10,745 nucleotides of DNA from Burkholderiales bacterium (GTDB lineage Bacteria > Pseudomonadota > Gammaproteobacteria > Burkholderiales > Burkholderiaceae_E). Location: the NCBI GenBank assembly GCA_027489195.1, contig JAIYAG010000372.1, forward strand, positions 1 through 10,745, given 5' to 3'. Under the pieces are notes generated by a model that was not told where the DNA came from, searched no databases, and saw only the letters and a list, made by a program, of their open reading frames with translations. A program made the position numbers and the translations under genes. This document shows positions 1 through 8,942 of this stretch, in pieces. Each line of letters opens with the position of its first letter. The stretch's first letter is position 1.

Positions 1-27
1 CCCGGGTGCGGACGGGGCCGCGCAGGC

Positions 28-41
28 CGGGCGGTCGCCCG
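28..41 (-). terminator. Possible hairpin after enoyl-CoA hydratase gene
   Basis: A perfect 5-bp stem, CGGGC/GCCCG, with a four-base loop lies four bases past the stop codon of the hydratase gene. There is no T-run after it on the minus strand, so it is not a standard intrinsic terminator. In DNA this GC-rich such short stems arise often by chance. Confidence 0.2.
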
Positions 42-45
42 TCGC

Positions 46-834
46 TCAGCCGCGACCCCAGTGCGGCTCGCGCTTCTCGAGGAACGCCGCGACGCCCTCG
101 CGCGCGTCCGGATGGTCGAAGTTGGCGCGGACCTGCGTGTCCTCGACCGCGAGGCCCGCGTCGGTGACGGTGGCCCCGGCCGCGGCCACGCAGGCGCGGA
201 TCGCGGCAATCGCCGACGGCGCGTGCCGGGTCACCTCGCGGCCGAAGGCCACGGCCTGCTCGCGCAGCGGCGCGTCGGCCGTCGCGACGCGGTTCACGAG
301 ACCCATCGCCACCGCCTCGTCGACCGACACGGCGCGGCCGGTCAGCATCATCTCGAGCGCACGCCCCGGGCCGACCAGCGCCGGCAGGAACTGCGTGCCC
401 GCGTAGGCCGGCAGCAGGCCGAGCTTGACCTCGGGCAGCGACACCTTCACGTGCGGCGCGGCGATCCGCAGCGTGCACGCCATCGCGAGCTCGAGCCCGC
501 CCCCGTAGGCGAGCCCGTTGACGGCGGCGACCGACACCAGCGGCGAGCGCGACAGCCTCACGAGCAGCTCGCGCGCCATCGAGGTCTTGGCCATGCGCGC
601 GGCCATGTCGAGGCCCTGCAGCTCGCCGAGGTCGGTCCCGGCGCAGAACGCGCGTTCGCCGCGGCCGGTGACCACCAGCAGGCGGGCGCCGCCGGCCTCG
701 AGCGCGTCGAGCGTCGCGGCCAGCCCGAGGAGCACCGGCTTGGTCAGCGCGTTGAGCTTGGCGGGCCGCTCGATCGTGAAGATCGCGCCGTCGGCGATCG
801 GCTCGACGGTGTAGTCGGGGGCGCTTGCGGTCAT
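46..834 (-). CDS. Enoyl-CoA hydratase/isomerase family protein
   Basis: This 262-residue protein has the usual length of the crotonase superfamily, whose members hydrate, isomerise or hydrolyse acyl-CoA thioesters in the cytoplasm. The oxyanion-hole regions are visible at FCAGTDL (63-69) and YGGGLE (110-115). Both hydratase glutamates are present: Glu115 in GGGLELAMAC and Glu135 in LPEVKLGLLP, followed by the typical AGTQ. This suggests a true hydratase rather than a one-glutamate isomerase. The position after FCAG is Thr where Ala is common. The ATG at 834 follows a GAGG ribosome site by five bases. The gene is divergent from the dehydratase operon and alone on its strand here, so its link to the neighbours is uncertain. 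The acyl-CoA substrate cannot be told from sequence; fatty-acid or aromatic-acid beta-oxidation are both possible. Family assignment is firm. Confidence 0.93.
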   Translation of the reverse strand: MTASAPDYTVEPIADGAIFTIERPAKLNALTKPVLLGLAATLDALEAGGARLLVVTGRGERAFCAGTDLGELQGLDMAARMAKTSMARELLVRLSRSPLVSVAAVNGLAYGGGLELAMACTLRIAAPHVKVSLPEVKLGLLPAYAGTQFLPALVGPGRALEMMLTGRAVSVDEAVAMGLVNRVATADAPLREQAVAFGREVTRHAPSAIAAIRACVAAAGATVTDAGLAVEDTQVRANFDHPDAREGVAAFLEKREPHWGRG

Positions 835-870
835 CGGTGCCTCGGGGGATGTCGTCCTCGGGCGGCAAGC

Positions 871-879
871 GTATCACCC
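871..879 (-). promoter_or_regulatory. Weak extended -10 candidate for the hydratase gene
   Basis: On the minus strand TGATACGCT reads as an extended -10 (TG, one base, then TACGCT) about 37 bases before the hydratase ATG at 834. It is a partial match only and no -35 box is apparent. The rest of 835-1031 holds no open reading frame I would call and no clear operator palindrome. Confidence 0.2.
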
Positions 880-990
880 GCCCCCGGCCGATCCGGAGGG
901 CGCCGACGTGCCGGCCGCGCGCGCCGTGGCGCGTCCCGCCGTGGCGCCTCCGATACCCGGCTCGTGGAATGCGCGGACCGGCGTCGGGGC

Positions 991-996
991 TACCAT
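991..996 (+). promoter_or_regulatory. Candidate -10 element of the dehydratase operon
   Basis: TACCAT matches four of six bases of the sigma-70 -10 consensus and sits 35 bases before the dehydratase ATG, leaving a short leader of about 30 bases. It is one of few AT-containing hexamers in the 835-1031 divergent region. No convincing -35 box is seen 16-18 bases upstream, so an activator may be needed. The same arrangement recurs before the convergent operon (TAACAT at 9750-9755). Confidence 0.3.
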
Positions 997-1031
997 CCGT
1001 CACTGGACCGAACGCCACCGAGAGACCTGCC

Positions 1032-2768
<1,737 letters not shown>

Positions 2769-2775
2769 GGCCCGC

Positions 2776-3486
2776 ATGAACCCCGAGACCAAGCGAAAGC
2801 TGATGGGCGTGAGCACGGCGACGCTGTGTACCGCCCTCTTCAAGCGCGGCCTGCGCAACCAGTTCATCCAGGACGTGCGGCCGCTGAACGCCGGGCTGCC
2901 GAACATGGTCGGCCCCGCGTTCACGATGCGCTACATCCCGGCGCGCGAGGACCTGAACCCGATCACCGTGTTCCAGGACCGCGCTCACCCTCAGCGCAAG
3001 GCCGTCGAGACCTGTCCCGAGGGCGCGGTGTTCGTGATGGACAGCCGCAAGGATCCGCGCGCGGCGTCGGCGGGCTCGATCCTGGTGTCGCGCCTGATGA
3101 AGCGCGGCGTGGCCGGCGTCGTGACCGACGGCGGCTTTCGCGACTCGCCCGAGATCGCCCGCATGCCCTTCCCCGCGTACCACAACCGGCCGAGCGCGCC
3201 GACCAACCTGACGCTGCACCAGGCCCTCGACATCGACGTGCCGATCGGCTGCGGCGACGTGGCGGTCTGGCCGGGCGACGTCGTCGTGGGCGATGCCGAG
3301 GGCGTGATCGTCATCCCCGCGGCGATCGCCGACGAGGTGGCCGCCGAGGCGGTCGAGATGACCGCGTTCGAGGACTTCGTGAGCGAGAAGGTCATGGAGG
3401 GCCGCTCGATCCTCGGCCTGTACCCGCCGACCGACCCGGCGAGCGTGACCGAGTTCGCCGCCTGGCGGCGCGCCAAGGGCCGCTGA
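2776..3486 (+). CDS. RraA-like / HMG-CHA aldolase family protein
   Basis: The 236-residue product belongs to the RraA-like superfamily, which includes the E. coli RNase E inhibitor RraA and the metal-dependent 4-hydroxy-4-methyl-2-oxoglutarate/4-carboxy-4-hydroxy-2-oxoadipate aldolases and oxaloacetate decarboxylases. The aldolase signature is visible: Gly100, then DGGFRDSPE at 118-126 with Arg122, Asp123 and Glu126 as expected substrate and metal contacts. A CGDVAVWPGDVVVGDAEGV segment at 159-177 is the conserved beta-barrel part. It is much longer than E. coli RraA (161 residues), with extra N- and C-terminal segments. The gene starts seven bases after the dehydratase stop and its GAGG site overlaps that stop, so co-translation is likely. 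Linkage to a sugar-acid dehydratase argues for a metabolic role, cleaving or decarboxylating a keto acid, rather than RNase control. That role is inference. Confidence 0.88.
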   Translation: MNPETKRKLMGVSTATLCTALFKRGLRNQFIQDVRPLNAGLPNMVGPAFTMRYIPAREDLNPITVFQDRAHPQRKAVETCPEGAVFVMDSRKDPRAASAGSILVSRLMKRGVAGVVTDGGFRDSPEIARMPFPAYHNRPSAPTNLTLHQALDIDVPIGCGDVAVWPGDVVVGDAEGVIVIPAAIADEVAAEAVEMTAFEDFVSEKVMEGRSILGLYPPTDPASVTEFAAWRRAKGR

Positions 3487-3551
3487 GCCCGCCGCGCCGC
3501 ACCCTTGCACGACGGCCCGGCAGACCGCGCCCGGGCATCCGAGGAGACCTC

Positions 3552-4547
3552 ATGAACACACCGCGTCGCCGCCTCGCCCGGACCGCCCTGGCGGGCCTGG
3601 CCTGCATGCTCGCCACCGGTCCGCTGGCCGCGCAGCCCGCCGACGACTGGCCGGTCCGCCCGGTCAGGCTGGTCGTCAGCTACGCGGCCGGCAACGTCGC
3701 CGACGTGCTCGCGCGGATCGTCGCGCAGAAGCTGTCCGAGCAGATCCGCCAGCCGGTGATCGTCGACAACCGGCCCGGCCAGGGCGGCAGCCTCGGCGCG
3801 CAGGTCGCGGTGAAGGCGGCCCCGGACGGCTACACGCTGCTGTTCTCCGCGATGGCCGCGATCGCGATCAACCCGCACGTCTACACGCGGGTCGGCTACG
3901 ACCCGATCGCCGACTTCACGCCCGTCACGGCGGTCGCCCAGACCCGCAGCGGCATCATGTACGTGCCCGTCGAGCTCAAGGCCAACACGCTCGACGAGCT
4001 GGTCCGCTTCGGGCGCGCCCACCCGGGTACGCTGAACTACGGCACAGCGGGCAGCGGCACCGTGCCGCACCTGAACATGGAGCTGCTCAAGTCGATGACC
4101 GGGCTCGACGCGACGCACGTGCCGTACAAGGCCGCCGCGGCGGTGCTCACCGACGTGATCGGCGGCCGCATCCAGATGGCCCAGGAGTCCGCGGGCATCG
4201 TGCTGCCCCAGGTGAAGGCCGGCAAGGTCCGCGCGCTCGCGATCGTCGGCACCGAGCGCATGCCCGAGCTCAAGGACGTCCCGGCGATCACCGAGACCGT
4301 GCCCGGCTACGACCCGGTGCGGCCGTGGATGGGCGTGCTGGCACCGACGGGCGTGCCGCCGGCCCGGATCGCGCGCATCGCCGCCGCGGTGTCGGAGGCG
4401 CTGCGCACACCGGAGGTCAGGGAGCGCATCGCGGGCGCCGACCTGCAGCTCCTCGACCTCGGGCCGGCCGAGTTCGCGCAGACCGTCAGGCGCGACCTCG
4501 AGCGCTACGGCACGATGGTGCGCGCGCTCAAGCTCCAGGCGGACTGA
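3552..4547 (+). CDS. Bug/TctC-family periplasmic solute-binding protein (first of three)
   Basis: This 331-residue protein is a tripartite tricarboxylate transporter-type binding protein that would capture a small organic acid in the periplasm. Residues 1-27 form a signal peptide with an arginine-rich start (TPRRRLAR), a hydrophobic core and a likely cut after LAA27. The mature start, DDWPVRPVRLVVSY, is typical of the family. Ligand loop 1 reads SYAAGNVAD (43-51) where most members have PFxPGGxxD, so it is atypical. Loop 2 is YGTAGSGTVPHL (163-174), followed by VPYKAAAA where YKG is usual. An AGGAG-type ribosome site lies upstream of the ATG at 3552. The 65-base gap from the RraA-like gene shows no strong terminator, so it probably belongs to the same operon. 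The ligand cannot be predicted; linkage suggests a sugar acid or other carboxylate. Confidence 0.92.
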   Translation: MNTPRRRLARTALAGLACMLATGPLAAQPADDWPVRPVRLVVSYAAGNVADVLARIVAQKLSEQIRQPVIVDNRPGQGGSLGAQVAVKAAPDGYTLLFSAMAAIAINPHVYTRVGYDPIADFTPVTAVAQTRSGIMYVPVELKANTLDELVRFGRAHPGTLNYGTAGSGTVPHLNMELLKSMTGLDATHVPYKAAAAVLTDVIGGRIQMAQESAGIVLPQVKAGKVRALAIVGTERMPELKDVPAITETVPGYDPVRPWMGVLAPTGVPPARIARIAAAVSEALRTPEVRERIAGADLQLLDLGPAEFAQTVRRDLERYGTMVRALKLQAD

Positions 4548-4554
4548 GCCCGCC

Positions 4555-5586
4555 ATGGGCGGCTACCGGGTCCGCAGGCTCGCGGGCAACCCGATCGTGT
4601 TCCCCGGGCTGGACCCGAGCATCGGCGGCAACATCCAGGGCCCGTCGCTGATCCGGGTGCCAGACTGGGTCGAAGATCGTCTCGGTCGTTACTACCTGTA
4701 CTTCGCCGACCACAAGGGCGCCTACATCCGGCTGGCGGTGGCCGATGCGCTCGACGGCCCGTGGCGCATCCACGGCCCGGGTGCGCTGCGGCTGGAGGAC
4801 TCGGGCTTTCCCTGCGTCCCGATCGAGACGCCGTCCGGCACCACCGCCGCCTCGCTCGCGGGCACGCGGCCCGGCCTCGCGCCGCCCGGCACGCCGGGCG
4901 TCCCCGAGCTGCTGGTCGATGCGACCTGTCCGCACATCGCCTCGCCCGACGTGCACGTCGACCACGAGGCGCGCCGCATCGTCATGTACTACCACGGGCT
5001 CGAGGCGTTCGCGCAGCAGCGTACGCGCGTCGCGGTCTCGACCGACGGCCTGCACTTCCAGGCACGCAGCGCGCTGCTCGGCCCGTCGTACTTCCGCGTC
5101 TTCCGCAGGGAGGGCACGACCTACGCGCTCGCGATGCCGGGAATCCTCTTGCGCTCGCGCGACGGGCTGGGTGACTTCGAGCGCGGCCCGGACCTGTTCG
5201 ACGAGCCGCTGCAGCGCCATGCCGCGCTGCGGCTGCGGGGCGATCGGCTCGAGGTGTTCTGGACGCGCGTGGGCGACGCGCCCGAACGCATCCTCGTGTC
5301 GAGCGTCGCGCTGTCCGGCGCCTGGACCGACTGGAAGGCCGGTCCCGCCGAGGAGGTGCTGCGCCCCGAGCACGACTGGGAAGGCGCGGGCCTGCCGCGG
5401 GCACCGTCGTACCGCGGCGCCATCGGGCTCGGCGCGAACCAGCTCCGCGACCCGGCCGTCTTCGAGGAGGACGGCCGATGCTTCCTGCTCTACGCCGTCA
5501 GGGGCGAGGGCGGCATCGCGATCGCGGAGCTCCTCGCGGCAGGGGCATCGCCGCCGACCGGGACGGGCGAGGTCAGTCGGCCCTGA
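4555..5586 (+). CDS. Predicted five-bladed beta-propeller protein, GH43-like, function unknown
   Basis: I do not recognise a characterised relative. The 343-residue protein shows blade-like repeats: NIQGPSLIRVPDW with GRYYLYFADHKG (26-55), HIASPDVHVD with RIVMYYHGLE (127-150), YFRVFRREGTTYALAMPG (179-196), RHAALRLRGDRLEVFWTRVG (221-240) and LRDPAVFEEDGRCFLLYAV (297-315). The pattern of a D-P/D-V turn followed by an aromatic-rich strand, then residues such as LAVADALDGPW, is that of GH43/GH32-type five-bladed propellers. No signal peptide is seen, so the protein should be cytoplasmic. It starts seven bases after the Bug stop with only a weak ribosome site (TGAG), which suggests translational coupling. 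The end overlaps the convergent Bug gene by 14 bp. A glycoside hydrolase, a lactonase-like step or a non-catalytic role are all possible; the catalytic acids cannot be assigned with confidence. Confidence 0.8.
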   Translation: MGGYRVRRLAGNPIVFPGLDPSIGGNIQGPSLIRVPDWVEDRLGRYYLYFADHKGAYIRLAVADALDGPWRIHGPGALRLEDSGFPCVPIETPSGTTAASLAGTRPGLAPPGTPGVPELLVDATCPHIASPDVHVDHEARRIVMYYHGLEAFAQQRTRVAVSTDGLHFQARSALLGPSYFRVFRREGTTYALAMPGILLRSRDGLGDFERGPDLFDEPLQRHAALRLRGDRLEVFWTRVGDAPERILVSSVALSGAWTDWKAGPAEEVLRPEHDWEGAGLPRAPSYRGAIGLGANQLRDPAVFEEDGRCFLLYAVRGEGGIAIAELLAAGASPPTGTGEVSRP

Positions 5587-6577
5587 TGCCGCGGCGCCGC
5601 ACGAGGGCGGCGAAGTGCGTCCTCTCGGTCGCGATCAGTTCGGCGAAGCCGGCCGGCGAGCTCGGATGCGGGACCGCGCCCGCCTCGACGAGCCGGCCGG
5701 CGACCTCAGGGCGGGCGAGCGCCTCGCGCACGCCGCTGCCGAGCCGCGCGACGCGCGACGGCGCCGTGCCGGCGGGGGCGAGCAGCCCGATCCAGTTCGA
5801 CATCTCGAAGCCGGGGGCGACCGTCTCGGCGAGCGTCGGCACACCGGGCAGCCTCGGCAGACGCACCGGGCCGGACGCTGCGAGCGGCCGCAGCCAGCCC
5901 TGGCGCAGGCCCTCCTCCGCCTCGATCAGCATCAGGAACGCCATCTCGATGCGGCCGGCATGCAGGTCGGCGAGCACCGGCCCGCCGCCCCGCAGCGGCA
6001 CGTGACGGATCCGGGTCTGCGTCGCCTGCCTGAAGAGCTCCGCCGCCACGTGGCGCGGATGACCCGCGCCGGAGCTGCCGTACGACATCGCGCCCGGGCG
6101 GGCCCGCGCCAGCGCGACCAGTTCGGTGACCGACTGGATGCCGGTCGACGTGGGCGTGACCAGCACCATGGGCAGGTCGGCCACCATCGCCACCGGCGCC
6201 AGGTCCGGCAGCGGGTCGCGGACCGACACGCCGGGCAGCGACGGCACGATCGCCAGCGCGCCGAGGCTGCCCATCAGCAGCACGTGCCCGTCGGGGGCGG
6301 CGCGACCGACGTAGCCCGCACCGACCAGGCCCGAGGTGCCGGCGCGGTTCTCGATCCGCACCGGCTGCTGCCAGACCTCGGCCAGCGCCGGCGCGAGGAT
6401 GCGCGCGACGAGGTCGGAGGCGCCCTGCACCGGATAGGGCACCACGATCACCACCGGCCGCGACGGGAACCCGTCCGCGTCCGCGCCCGCGTCCGCCGCC
6501 CTCACGCCCGCCACCCGACCCGCCGCCAGGCCGAGGCCCGCAGCGAGCACGCCGCGCCGGGCGGCGAGGCCGCGCAT
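5573..6577 (-). CDS. Bug/TctC-family periplasmic solute-binding protein (second)
   Basis: The 334-residue product has Bug-family features: PSRPVVIVVPYP (38-49), loop 1 VQGASDLVAR (50-59), ENRAGTSGLVGAGYV (76-90), loop 2 YGSSGAGHPRHVAAELF (167-183) and VPLRGGGP (193-200). Loop 1 lacks the usual PGG, and Leu replaces Tyr in the VPYRGG element. The N-terminus LAARRGVLAAGLGLAAG carries Arg7-Arg8 followed by GVL, which resembles a twin-arginine export signal; the cut is probably after VRA27 or nearby. The ATG at 6577 shares one base with the TGA of the upstream Bug gene, so its translation is almost certainly coupled. An upstream in-frame start at 6799 lies inside that gene and was rejected. It is last in its operon and overlaps the convergent propeller gene by 14 bp. 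The ligand is unknown. Confidence 0.9.
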   Translation of the reverse strand: MRGLAARRGVLAAGLGLAAGRVAGVRAADAGADADGFPSRPVVIVVPYPVQGASDLVARILAPALAEVWQQPVRIENRAGTSGLVGAGYVGRAAPDGHVLLMGSLGALAIVPSLPGVSVRDPLPDLAPVAMVADLPMVLVTPTSTGIQSVTELVALARARPGAMSYGSSGAGHPRHVAAELFRQATQTRIRHVPLRGGGPVLADLHAGRIEMAFLMLIEAEEGLRQGWLRPLAASGPVRLPRLPGVPTLAETVAPGFEMSNWIGLLAPAGTAPSRVARLGSGVREALARPEVAGRLVEAGAVPHPSSPAGFAELIATERTHFAALVRRRGIRAD

Positions 6578-7599
6578 CACTCGGGCTTGATGCCCGCGGT
6601 GCGGATCACCTTCGTCCAGCGCTCCTTCTCGGCGCGCACGAAGTCGGCGTAGTGCCGGCTGCCCTGCTCGGGCACCACGAAGCCGTTGCCCTCCATCCGC
6701 TGCCGGATGGCGGGCGACGCCATCGCCTCCTTCATCGCCGCCTCGAGCTTCGCGACGATCGGGGCGGGCGTGCCCTTGGGCAGCGACACCCCGGACCACG
6801 ACAGCGCCTCGAAGCCGGGGTAGCCGGCCTCGGCCATCGTCGGCACGTCCGGGTACAGCGGATTGCGCTGCAGGCTGGTGACCGCGAGCGGACGCAGCTT
6901 GCCGGCCTTCACGTGAGGCAGCGCGACGTCCTGGTTGATGAACATCATCGGGATCTCGTTGCCGAGGATCGCGGTCATCATCGGGCCGCCGCCACGGTAG
7001 GGGATGCCGACCATCGCGAGCGGCTGGCAGCTGCCGGCCTTGCCGCCGGCGGCCGCGCAGGCGGTCTGCTTGAACAGCTCCATCGCCATGTGGCCCGAGG
7101 CCGCGTGCGTGAAGCCGTAGTCGAGCTTGCCCGGATTCGAGCGCGCGAAGGCGACCACGTCCTTGACCGAGCGGAACGGCGTCTGCGGGTTCACGACCAG
7201 CAGGTTCGGGCCGGAATGGATCTGCGAGACATGGATGAAGTCGGCGTTCGAGTCGTACTTCAGGTTCGGGTCGAGGCCGTGCGCGACCGCGCTCTGGCCG
7301 ACGCCGGTCTGCACCAGCGTGTAGCCGTCGGCCGGCGCGCGCGCGCCGCGCTCGGTGCCGATCACGCCGCCGGCGCCGCCGAGGTTCTCGACGACCACCG
7401 GCTGCTTGAGGCTCTTCGACAGCTCGTCGGCGATCATCCGGCCCATCACGTCGCTGGTGCCGCCGGGCGGGAACGGGACGATCAGCTTGACCGGCCGGGT
7501 GGGCCAGTCGGTCTGCGCGGCGGCCGGCTGCGGCAGGGCCGCGGCGAATGCGGTGACGGCGGCCGTCAGCGCGGCCGCGACGAAGGTGCTTCGTTTCAT
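6577..7599 (-). CDS. Bug/TctC-family periplasmic solute-binding protein (third)
   Basis: This 340-residue protein is the most canonical of the three Bug proteins. A Sec signal peptide spans about 1-29 (KRSTF start, alanine-rich core, AAAQ end). It is followed by DWPTRPVKLIVPFPPGGTSD (31-50), the classic loop 1, then ENLGGAGGVIG (71-81) and PADGYTL (89-95). Loop 2 is YGFTHAASGHMAMELFKQ (161-178). After it comes an unusual insert bounded by Cys181 and Cys191, before the family's VPYRGG-like element (VGIPYRGGGP, 197-206). The two cysteines are the only ones in the mature protein and could form a disulfide in the periplasm. A strong GGAGGAG ribosome site lies six bases before the ATG. The gene follows the monooxygenase by 20 bases. 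The family assignment is firm; the ligand is unknown, perhaps an aromatic or dicarboxylic acid given the neighbouring enzymes. Confidence 0.94.
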   Translation of the reverse strand: MKRSTFVAAALTAAVTAFAAALPQPAAAQTDWPTRPVKLIVPFPPGGTSDVMGRMIADELSKSLKQPVVVENLGGAGGVIGTERGARAPADGYTLVQTGVGQSAVAHGLDPNLKYDSNADFIHVSQIHSGPNLLVVNPQTPFRSVKDVVAFARSNPGKLDYGFTHAASGHMAMELFKQTACAAAGGKAGSCQPLAMVGIPYRGGGPMMTAILGNEIPMMFINQDVALPHVKAGKLRPLAVTSLQRNPLYPDVPTMAEAGYPGFEALSWSGVSLPKGTPAPIVAKLEAAMKEAMASPAIRQRMEGNGFVVPEQGSRHYADFVRAEKERWTKVIRTAGIKPE

Positions 7600-7619
7600 G
7601 GGGGTCTCCTCCCTGCGGA

Positions 7620-8933
7620 TCATGGGCCCGGTCGGGGCGCCGGGCTGGGCCGCGTCTGCGGCCAGAGTCTGGGACGCGTCGCCATCGCCTCGAGCGATTC
7701 TCGCTCGAAGCCGGCGGTGCGACGGTAGGCCATCGTGACGGCGTCGATCGTCTCGCCCGACAGGATGGGTTCGCCGGCCGCCGGTTCGCCGGCGGCCAGG
7801 CGCTCGTCGGCGAGCTGCAGCAGCTTCTCGGGGCCCCGGGCGCGGTTCGCGAGCACCACCGCGTTGGCCGCCTCGAGGCGACGCGTCTGGAAGGCGGCGA
7901 ACGCGGCCGGCAGGTCCTGCGGACTCGCGGCCACGCACTCGGCGATCGCCTCGGCGTCGAGCAGCGCCTGCGAGGAGCCGTTCGCGCCGATGGGGTACAT
8001 CGGATGCGCGGCGTCGCCGATCAGCGCGACGCGCCCGTCGACCCAGGCGTCGATCGGATCGCGGTCCACCATCGGATACGACAGGCAGACCTCGGCCGAG
8101 CGGATCAGTGCCGGCACGTCGGCGAAGTCGAAGCGGTCGTGCGCGAAGCGCTCGGCCACCGCCTCGCGGTCGACCGGACGGTTCCAGTCGCCCGCCGCGG
8201 TGTCGCCGCCGAAGCGCTCGCCGTGCTCGGCCACCCAGTTGATCAACTGCAGGCCGTCGCGGCGCGGCGGGCGCACCGGATACAGCACCGCCTTGTGCTC
8301 GTGCACCCCGGCAATGACCATCGTCCGGCCGTCGAGCATCGGCCGCGCCCAGCTCAGGCCGCGGTACATCACGATGCCCGAGCCGCGGGGCGGCGGCTCG
8401 CCCGGGCGCAGCGCCGCGCGCACCGCGGACATCACGCCGTCGGCGCCGATCAGCCCCTCCGCGTCGAGCCGGACCTCGCCGCCGTGGCGCCGGTCCTCGA
8501 AGCAGGCGTGCACGAAGGCGCCGCGCCGCTCGAGGCTGCGCAGCCGCAGCCCCGGGCGGATCGCGTCGTCGCCGTGGCGATCGAGCAGCGCCCGGTACAG
8601 CACCGTGTGCAGGTTGCCCCGGTGGATCGACAGCTGCGGGAAGGCCATGCCCGCGTGGCGCCCGCGCGGATCGCTGTGGATGAGCCGGCCGTCGCGGCTG
8701 CGGTACTCGATCGCGCGCGTCTCGACCGACACCTCGGCGAGCGTCTCGGCAAGGCCGAGTTCGGTCAGCACGCGCACGCCGTGCGGCAGCAGGTTGATGC
8801 CCACGCCCAGCGGCACGATCTCGCGTGCCGACTCGGCCACCACGCACGGCACGCCGCGCGCCCACAGGCCGAGCGCGGTGGCGAGCCCGGCGATGCCGCC
8901 GCCGACGATGACGATCGGCGCGAGCGCGCTCAC
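7620..8933 (-). CDS. PhzS-like FAD-dependent monooxygenase
   Basis: The 437-residue protein is a single-component flavoprotein hydroxylase of the p-hydroxybenzoate hydroxylase/UbiH type, expected to use NAD(P)H and oxygen in the cytoplasm. The FAD-binding Rossmann motif is VGGGIAG (10-16), the DG motif is IGADGVMSAVR (162-172), and the second FAD motif is GDAAHPMYPIGANGSSQALLDA (306-327 in part). GVGINLLPHGV (43-53), LSIHRGNLH (101-109) and MYRG (189-192) are typical of the branch around PhzS, the phenazine hydroxylase of pyocyanin synthesis. The tail beyond about 418 is proline/arginine-rich and probably disordered. The start is GTG at 8933, nine bases after the aldolase stop, with GAGG overlapping that stop. 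Phenazine genes are absent here, so another aromatic or heterocyclic acid is a more likely substrate; this is inference. Confidence 0.9.
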   Translation of the reverse strand: MSALAPIVIVGGGIAGLATALGLWARGVPCVVAESAREIVPLGVGINLLPHGVRVLTELGLAETLAEVSVETRAIEYRSRDGRLIHSDPRGRHAGMAFPQLSIHRGNLHTVLYRALLDRHGDDAIRPGLRLRSLERRGAFVHACFEDRRHGGEVRLDAEGLIGADGVMSAVRAALRPGEPPPRGSGIVMYRGLSWARPMLDGRTMVIAGVHEHKAVLYPVRPPRRDGLQLINWVAEHGERFGGDTAAGDWNRPVDREAVAERFAHDRFDFADVPALIRSAEVCLSYPMVDRDPIDAWVDGRVALIGDAAHPMYPIGANGSSQALLDAEAIAECVAASPQDLPAAFAAFQTRRLEAANAVVLANRARGPEKLLQLADERLAAGEPAAGEPILSGETIDAVTMAYRRTAGFERESLEAMATRPRLWPQTRPSPAPRPGP

Positions 8934-8942
8934 GCCGCGACC

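Noticed and set aside
825..1031. N-terminal extension of the dehydratase from an in-frame ATG at 825
   Set aside because: The extension is Arg/Pro-rich, overlaps the divergent hydratase start, and lacks a ribosome site. The ATG at 1032 has one and begins at the family's usual N-terminus.
2776..3486. Calling the RraA-like gene an RNase E regulator
   Set aside because: The protein is far longer than E. coli RraA, keeps the Arg-Asp-x-x-Glu aldolase signature and sits in a catabolic operon, so the regulator name would mislead.
4745..6652. A 635-codon plus-strand frame overlapping the propeller and second Bug genes
   Set aside because: It is almost entirely Arg, Ser and Ala in biased runs, crosses a real stop and two real genes, and shows no domain.
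6578..6799. N-terminal extension of the second Bug protein from a start at 6799
   Set aside because: It lies inside the upstream Bug gene in another frame and would place the signal peptide internally. The ATG at 6577 gives a normal signal peptide and a coupled start.
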